Shown piece by piece: positions 57,638 to 64,000 of a stretch of DNA of 64,000 nt (position 1 is its first letter; the number at the start of each line of letters is the position of its first letter). The notes under the pieces were generated by a model that made no database searches, was not told the origin of the DNA, and saw only the letters and a program-made list of their open reading frames with translations. A program made the position numbers and the translations under genes. Origin of the DNA: Salvia splendens (lineage: Eukaryota; Streptophyta; Magnoliopsida; Lamiales; Lamiaceae); the NCBI RefSeq assembly GCF_004379255.2, contig NC_056035.1, forward strand, positions 13,459,578-13,523,577. Reading direction: 5' to 3'.

Positions 57638-58627
57638 TCGTGATGAGAGAAGATTAGTTTGCCCAAAGAAGCGGAGCTGAATTTTGATCGAAACAACAAA
57701 CATATGTAATGGAGGAGGGTCTTCTCTTCTTGAATATTGAGTCATTTCACTGAGTAGCTTTCCAATTTTAATTTTAGTTTCAATTTGTATTTATTTATTT
57801 ATTTTTATATTTGTAGAGTTTGTGAGGCATGTGACTTATAAAAGGAGTAGTAGAATATTTTCGCACATAAATATTCAGATTATATTTTTCTGTTATTGTC
57901 GCTAAAAAGGGTTTTGATCTATGAAAAATTAGAATTAAATACAGAAACGCAAAACAAAATTATACGTAAGGCATTTTTAGGTCATTCTAACAAAAGATGA
58001 TCTAAAATGATTTTATCATGACTTTAAACCTGAATTTTATAATATGACATAAAACTGTGTAATAATGACCACGTGTTTTTGGTTAATTATTGACTATTAT
58101 GTCACTTAACCTTAGGCCCAAGATTTATGCTGCATTTCTGTATTTAGATGCATTCTTGTTTGGGTTATCTCCCAATAAATGTATTCTTATATGCCTAATT
58201 CTTGTATCGATAATCATCTTCTCTTTGTCGCAATAAATATGAAACATTTAATTTCCAACATAAGATTTTAAATAGTGTTATTTTATAAGTTAATGAAAAA
58301 AGAGTTAAATAAGAGAAATGATAATATAAAAAAAAACTTTTCATTTTTATTGGATCAAATCCAAGTATTTTGTTTCTTTTAAAGAAAAGAACATGTTAAT
58401 TTGAGTACAATGTATAGCTAGGTTTCTTACTCCTTCTAGATCATTCTAAGAGCAGAATTTCCGCCAAAAAGAAATGGAATTGTTCACATGAATCCAGACC
58501 TTTCTATTCACAGATCTTTGTATAAATTCATCTCCCCACCGCTCGCCCGCCGTCGCACGCCTAAATCAACACACACTACTCTCACTCACACATCTCTCTC
58601 TTCAATCCGTATCTCAATTACTTAACC
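57638..58627. other. Divergent intergenic region (glycosylase / AHA1 promoter)
   Basis: AT-rich spacer between two divergently transcribed genes. The AHA1 leader (about 58540-58627) is C-rich with CTCTC repeats. No further gene. Confidence 0.5.
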
Positions 58628-60420
58628 ATGGCGAGATTGGGCGAAGGGGACAAGCGCTGGATCGTCGAAGACCGTACCGACGGCACCAACGTCCACAATT
58701 GGCACTGGGCCGAAACCAATTGCCTCGACTGGTCTAGGAAATTCCTCGAGCACCTTCTGTGCGACAAGCCCATCCTCTCCGGCGAGGGCAATCTCTACAT
58801 CAAGATCAACAAGGTCGAGAAGCTCGACGGAGAGGCCTACGTCAATGTTCGCAAGGGGAAGATTATCCCCGGCTACGAGTTGAATTTGGTTGTCTCCTAC
58901 TATGCGGAGGCCAAGGATTCCGATGGGAAATCGATTTTGAAAACCGAGGGTTCTGTCGAAGTTCCCTACATCTCCGACGAGAACGCCGGCGAGGATCCCG
59001 ATTTGAGAATCACTATCAAAGACGATGGACCGATTGGGAAAACGCTCAAGGAAGCGTTTGTTGCGAAGGGGAAACCTTTTGTGTTTGCGCAAATTAGGGC
59101 ATACGTTGACGCAATGGCAAAAGGTGGGCCTGCTAAGGAGGATTTGGAAGTGAAGAAAGTCTCCGTGAAGAAGCCTGGCTCTGAGTCTGCTGCTGCTGCG
59201 AATAATAACGGGGCGGCTGTGGCTGCGACTGCCGCCGTGAAGGAGGTGAAGAAGAAGGTGGAGAAGAGGAAGGAAGGATTTAAGACGATAACGATGAGCG
59301 AGAAGTTCAGCTGTCGAGCGAGGGATTTGTTTGAGATTTTAATGGATGAGAATAGGTGGAGAGGGTTTACACAGAGCAATGCGAGGATCAGTAAGGAGGT
59401 GGATGGGGAGTTCAGCATTTTTGATGGATCAGTGACAGGGAAGAATCTCGAGTTGCAGGAAGGGAAACTCATTGTTCAGCAATGGAGATTTGGGAGCTGG
59501 CCTGATGGCATCACATCCACGGTATAGTGCAGAAAAACCTTGAATCTCTGTTACACTACTTTATTTGCGACTGATGATTCTCTTTTACTAGCAACTGTGG
59601 ATTACATGTGTGTGTTTTGCTTGTATCTTTCTGCAGCTGTGAATGCTAGTTTAGTTCTATTGAATCTTGTTTAGAAATTGAAAGCGTCTGCGTAGTTTAC
59701 GGTTTATTGGGTTATATTGCTAATGTCCTTGAGTTTTGACTAGAGAGTGTGTTTGCGTTAGGCTCCTTATAAGAACTGTGGGAAGTAGAAGCTGATTTTG
59801 AAGCTCACTATGTAGATTTTGATAGATATGATGTGCACAGGCACCAGAAAATGATTTGGCATTGTTTATAGGAGAGTTAGGAGGTCTCTCGTCTAGTTAG
59901 TACTATGATTTTTGGATGCTGAATGAGCTAATTTTTATCAATCCTTGTTAGTATGCAAACTGGAAGCTTTTGTTTTTCTTGATACACTGCACAGGCATAA
60001 TTGTCTGAGCAATGGTGATAGATAGATGATGATCAGCTATTACTATCTTACTCTGAGTTGGTTGTATATATTGATTCGATGATGTTGTTTGACAGATTGG
60101 AGTCTGATCTTATAAACTTTATTTCCCTGCAACTTTGTTGTCTCTCTGATAAGCGATTTGCTCATGAATGCAGGTACGTCTTGCTTTTGATGAACCTGAA
60201 TCTGGGACTACTGTCGTCAAGCTCACTCACACCGATGTACCAGAGGAAGACAGGTTAGTTTCTTGAGTGATTGATAGTATTTCTGTTGGCTTCAGCATTT
60301 CCGTTTCTTAAGGTTTGTTGATGCAGGTATGGCAATGCCACCGTGGTTGAAAACACTGAGAGAGGATGGAGGGATCTCATCTTCCACAAAATACGGGCTG
60401 TTTTTGGATTCGGCATCTAG
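58628..60420 (+). CDS. AHA1: Activator of HSP90 ATPase (AHA1)
   Basis: Co-chaperone that binds HSP90 and stimulates its ATPase. Exons: 58628-59521, 60174-60253 and 60327-60420, total 355 residues in frame. The N-terminal Aha1_N domain (about 15-160) has NVHNWHWAETNCLDWSRKFL and VRKGKIIPGYELNLVVSY. A Lys/Ala-rich linker (about 165-215) joins the C-terminal AHSA1 START-like domain (FKTITMSEKFSCRARDLFEI, GSVTGKNLEL, QQWRFGSWPDGITSTV, ERGWRDLIFHKIRAVFGFGI). Length and domain order are normal. The start at 58628 (MARLGEGDKRWIVEDR) matches the family. No defect is seen. Confidence 0.96.
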
Positions 60421-61127
60421 AATATGTTTGCTTTGAGACACAATTGTGGAACTAAACTATGTTGTGTTTTTTTCATTTACAAACCAGGATGTGAGATTAA
60501 TCAAACTGATGATTGATTGATGAAATTTGATGAAGTGTTTGATCAGAATGTAATTTTGATGCTTTCTCCGGTTACTTTGCACACGATAATGTCGTTATTT
60601 TTGAGATTTGATCGTTATTACATAGTTGCATCTGGTCCAGCCCTGCTAATGCTATTGTGTAGTTTGTAGCAGTGCACTCATCTCGGCACTGCTAAATTAA
60701 TTGGGATTCATTTTATTGAAACAGGTATTTACATGGCCTACATTTACTCGCATAATCGCTGTTACATAGGTCATGTGTTCGCAATTTAGTTTACTCAAAC
60801 TCTGTCCGACTCCTATCACTTCATCTCTCCCCGTCAACAAGTGTCTTTTTTCACAATCCCATAACACCAAAGCAACACAAATCATATTTTCAGTCAGGTC
60901 TAGCCTGAATGGTTGGCAATTTCTTCACCAGGGGTTCCGTCAAAAATCAACCCTGAACTGAGTGTCTTAACACAAATAAAAATGGAAGCACAAGTATGGG
61001 AGGCAAAGGGTGGAGGTATGCGGCAGCTGGAGATGGCTGCCAAGAAACCCTAACAAATTTTCATAAACAAAGTCAATTAGTAGATAATTAAAATCCGCTT
61101 CACAATAATAAAGCAAGTTTTCATTAA
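60421..61127. other. AHA1 3' region and spacer
   Basis: AHA1 3' UTR followed by AT-rich sequence. No gene. Confidence 0.5.
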
Positions 61128-61446
61128 GAGCATCCACAGTGGGTTCGCCTGATGCATCGGACGTGCTATCGTCCGCCACTGTAGCTATGCGGACGATGCC
61201 TGATGCATCGTCCGCAGAGACGATAGGCCATGGAACACGCATCAGGCGTGCTATTGTCCGCCCCATTGCAGGCAATGCGTACGATAGCACGCCCGATGCA
61301 AATAAATAAAATGCTTAGGGTGGACTACATGGCGGCCTATAGAGCATCCCACTGCAAGTGAAATGAGTAGGAGGATAAAATGCTAATGTGGCGGAGTATA
61401 GGGCGTCATATAAGGCGGACTATAGGGCGTCCCATTGTGGATGCTC
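61128..61446. mobile_element. Harbinger-like MITE, GAGCATCC family (319 bp)
   Basis: Ends GAGCATCCACAGTGGG and the complement GAGCATCCACAATGGG, flanked by TAA on both sides (61125-61127 and 61447-61449). GC-rich interior with repeated GATGCATCG motifs. Confidence 0.88.
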
Positions 61447-62083
61447 TAAGGTACTTTTGATTTGAGTTTAATTATTCTGAAATTAATTAATCTATCCATT
61501 AAAATTAATTTTATAATTTATTAAAATTGTGAAACTATCAAACATCTTATTAAAATTATCTTAGATATAATTTAATCATTAATAAAGCCCACCCTAGTAG
61601 TTGATCCTATATTATACTAATATCTACTACTACCGAACAGGAACTCTATCGATAACTATCTTCTTTTTTTTTTTGTTTTTTAAATATTATAGATAGCACA
61701 TAAACATTAATGATTATGATAGGCGACGACAAACTGATTTTTGCTCAATCCTTGTGTATTTAAGTTTATCATAGGCGATTCAGTTTGAATTTTGAACTTC
61801 CATTGGTCTTTACTCCTATTAATTTTATGTGAATTAAACTCGATATCTATCAGCCCAATCTAGTCCAACACCAATATGAATCTAGTAATGGGCCTTTCCC
61901 CTCCTTTTTGCAACTTTATTTGGAAAATTTACCTGGCCCATGTACGGATTATTTCTCTTTTGTATTACTCCATAAAACAAATCAAACTCTTCAAGTTATT
62001 TTATAAACAGGCTTATTGGTGTAATCTCCATATATAACTACATGCTACTCTTCAGGTAAAATATGGTATTTCTTTAATTAATA
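61447..62083. other. AT-rich spacer
   Basis: Nothing recognised between the MITEs at 61128-61446 and 62084-62262. Confidence 0.5.
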
Positions 62084-62262
62084 CTCCCTCCGTCCCGTGT
62101 TACTTGCACTTATTTCCTTTCTGGGCGTCCCAAGTTATTTGCACTCTTTCCATTTTTAGTAAAAATTATCACCTACAGCCGTAATATTTGACTTTATCTA
62201 TCACTCATTCCTTAATCTCCGTGCCGAAAAGGAAACGTTCAAGTAACGCGGGACGGAGGGAG
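62084..62262. mobile_element. Stowaway-type MITE, 179 bp, copy 2
   Basis: CTCCCTCCGTCCCGTG... to ...GCGGGACGGAGGGAG between TA dinucleotides. It is 97% identical by eye to 49589-49767, a sign of recent spread. Confidence 0.93.
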
Positions 62263-62523
62263 TATAATCAGTTACCCCAAAGTTGAATTCTTGACTTAGA
62301 CCTAGTCGCCTAGGTTAAAGATTACCTTTGCGGCTTTGCATGCAAGATTTCTCTTAAATAATTAAAAATTTAAATTCTGAGATTTCAAATATACGTTTTG
62401 TGTTATGAGTTGCATCTTGAGGTGATGAATGTTCATTTCGTACAATTTAAATTTGAATATGGATTTAGTTAATAAGGAAGTAAATTAGACATACTGGATA
62501 TACTAATCATGAAGGCATAATAA

Positions 62524-63126
62524 GAGCATCCGCAATAGCGGACGTCGGGGCGGACGTCCGCTATTGCGTCAAAAACGACGGACGCGGACGTCGGCGACGG
62601 ATGAGAGGTCGTCCGTCGGTTTCTGCGGACGTCCGCTATTGCGGTGACACGACGGACGTCCGCACGGACGTCCGAATTTTTTATTTTTTATTTTTTAAAA
62701 ACTCTATATATACGGCTCATTGCAAACTCTATATAGATTCAAACTAGACTTCGTTCGGCTAGCGGCAAACTATACAGATTCAAGGGTATAACATGTATTT
62801 TGTTTGAATCATTTTTTGGTTTGGGATGGTTTTTTTGGTGAACTATGTATTTTTTTTTTAATTTAAATATGTATGTTTTTTTTGAAATAAAGTGGTTGCA
62901 ATTTTGACGTATTCGTGTCGAAATTTTAATTCCATAAAATTACATATTTGTGAATTTTGATTATTGTGGATGTCCGCCTGGATGTCCTTGGGAATGTCTG
63001 CTATTGTGGAGTGGGATGTCCTTATGACGTGGCAGTATTGTGGGATGTCCTTATAAGATGACAGGAGGTGTTTTGAGATGTCCGTCGGAATGTCCGCCGG
63101 GACATCCAGCCCTATTATGGATGCTC
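62524..63126. mobile_element. Harbinger-like MITE, GAGCATCC family (603 bp)
   Basis: Ends GAGCATCCGCAATAGCGG and the complement GAGCATCCATAATAGGG, flanked by TAA on both sides (62521-62523 and 63127-63129). Contains the same CTATATATACGGCTC box (about 62703) as the element at 30004. Confidence 0.88.
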
Positions 63127-63313
63127 TAAGCATAGCACAAAATCAAAATGTGGGTCGGTGGAATAAAGTCGTTGGATAGATGATGGAAATAATGTCAAGT
63201 TCGCAATTTATGAAATTGGGCCCAGTTTTTGCTGGTTCATCAATAGTCACTGTCTCAATCCTACACATCTTTGAAAACATATGCTATTTTAATTTATTTC
63301 TTCCTCTTATATA

Positions 63314-63739
63314 TATTGGCCATTGAAATATAAAAATAAATATAATAATATCTCATATTATCAGTATACATCAAGAATTTAATCTACTATATAAGTCTCA
63401 TAAGCTTCTCCTCCTATCACCAATTAGTTTTAGGAAGGAACCCATAGATTTCTATCATGGTATCAGAGCGGGTTGTCAATTGTGGGTCATATTATACTGA
63501 CCCAGCAGTATAATTGGGCTGAAAATTTGGGCCAGTAGTCCAACCGATCGAAAAAGTTCAACCCCTTTAAGGTGAAAGATTCACCTTGAAGGATTTGAGG
63601 GAGGGTGTTGGCAATTGAAACATAAAAATAAATATAATAATATCTCAAATCGGTGTACACAAAGACTATATATATAAGTCTCATAGATCTCTTCTTCTAT
63701 CACCAATTAATTTTAGGATGGAACTATGAATTTCTATCA
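63314..63739 (+). mobile_element. TRIM (miniature LTR retrotransposon)
   Basis: 426 bp with terminal direct repeats 63314-63457 (144 bp) and 63606-63739 (134 bp), both ending TTTCTATCA. TGGTATCAGAGC (63458-63469), complementary to initiator-Met tRNA, follows the first repeat, and a purine tract GAAGG...GAGGGAGGG precedes the second. The interior is about 148 bp with no coding capacity. The repeats differ by small gaps and substitutions, so it is old. Flanking ATATA / TTATA may be the target duplication. Confidence 0.9.
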
Positions 63740-64000
63740 TTATAACTTTTAATTTTCTGAATTTTCACAATCTCTTTATTCCAAATCGAATACATTTATT
63801 TAGTCTGAATTTTGATCGCATCTTACTTGTATGTCGTACAGAAAAAACACAACATTGGTTAATTGATAGTAGTAGTACTATTTAGAGGGATTGGCATTAG
63901 GCACAATGTTTCCGTTATTATTTATTTACCAATTTTATATGTGAATGTGACATTTGTTTTCAGCTCCAATGAAAATTTTCAAATAGAGCATTTATGTTGA
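63740..64000. other. AT-rich right edge
   Basis: No feature recognised. Confidence 0.5.

Noticed and set aside
58622..59092. 156-codon minus-strand frame inside AHA1
   Set aside because: It is a shadow of a GC-rich coding exon; the plus strand encodes a complete known domain.

Overview
The window is nuclear DNA of a flowering plant: AT-rich, with spliced genes, 60S ribosomal protein L21 and PTI1-like, SINAT and LTPG families, and dense plant transposons. The families point to a eudicot, and I guess an asterid (possibly Lamiales), but the sequence alone does not prove that. All exon models were read by eye from splice signals and remembered family sequences. No search was run.

Layout. 14-258 (-) is the first exon of a KIN-7-type kinesin running off the left edge. 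3543-8670 is a Copia retrotransposon with 356-bp LTRs. 9243-24779 (-) is an 11-exon RMC1-like (Mic1/C18orf8) gene. Its third intron has grown to 10.7 kb by nested insertion: a plant mariner-like element (13882-23388) carries a decayed DD39D transposase and is itself split by a second Copia element (14006-19027, 463-bp LTRs, perfect GAAGG target-site duplication). 27819-31448 is an internally deleted Gypsy-like element (TSD CACTA) whose right LTR holds three layers of further insertions. It sits just downstream of an orphan-looking promoter with an E2F palindrome and three site II motifs (31777-31848).

The gene-rich right half holds RPL21 (33273-34386, +), a CCR4-type deadenylase (37305-40889, +), a GPI-anchored lipid-transfer-like protein (41655-42311, +), a PTI1-like kinase (42711-44248, -), a SINAT-type RING E3 ligase (45527-46851, -), gamma-tubulin complex protein 3 (52621-55546, +), a truncated 3-methyladenine DNA glycosylase (57214-57637, -) and AHA1, an HSP90 co-chaperone (58628-60420, +). 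These are ordinary housekeeping or signalling genes with no visible functional clustering.

Between genes lie many small DNA transposons. One set has Stowaway/mariner ends (CTCCCTCCGTCC, TA duplications). Two sets resemble PIF/Harbinger (ends GGGTGTCCACTATA or GAGCATCC, 3-bp TWA duplications). There are also a Harbinger transposase remnant, a 426-bp TRIM, a 121-bp tandem array inside the mariner element, a degenerate array of about 300-bp units (34861-36810) and a 400-bp TTA microsatellite.

The main oddities are the four-layer nest in the RMC1 intron, probable lesions in RMC1, CCR4 and the glycosylase (several in or near homopolymers, so either gene decay or assembly indels), a mariner element that could be a relative of the surrounding Stowaway MITEs, and the E2F/site II promoter whose gene seems split by the Gypsy insertion. 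I saw no convincing wholly new system.
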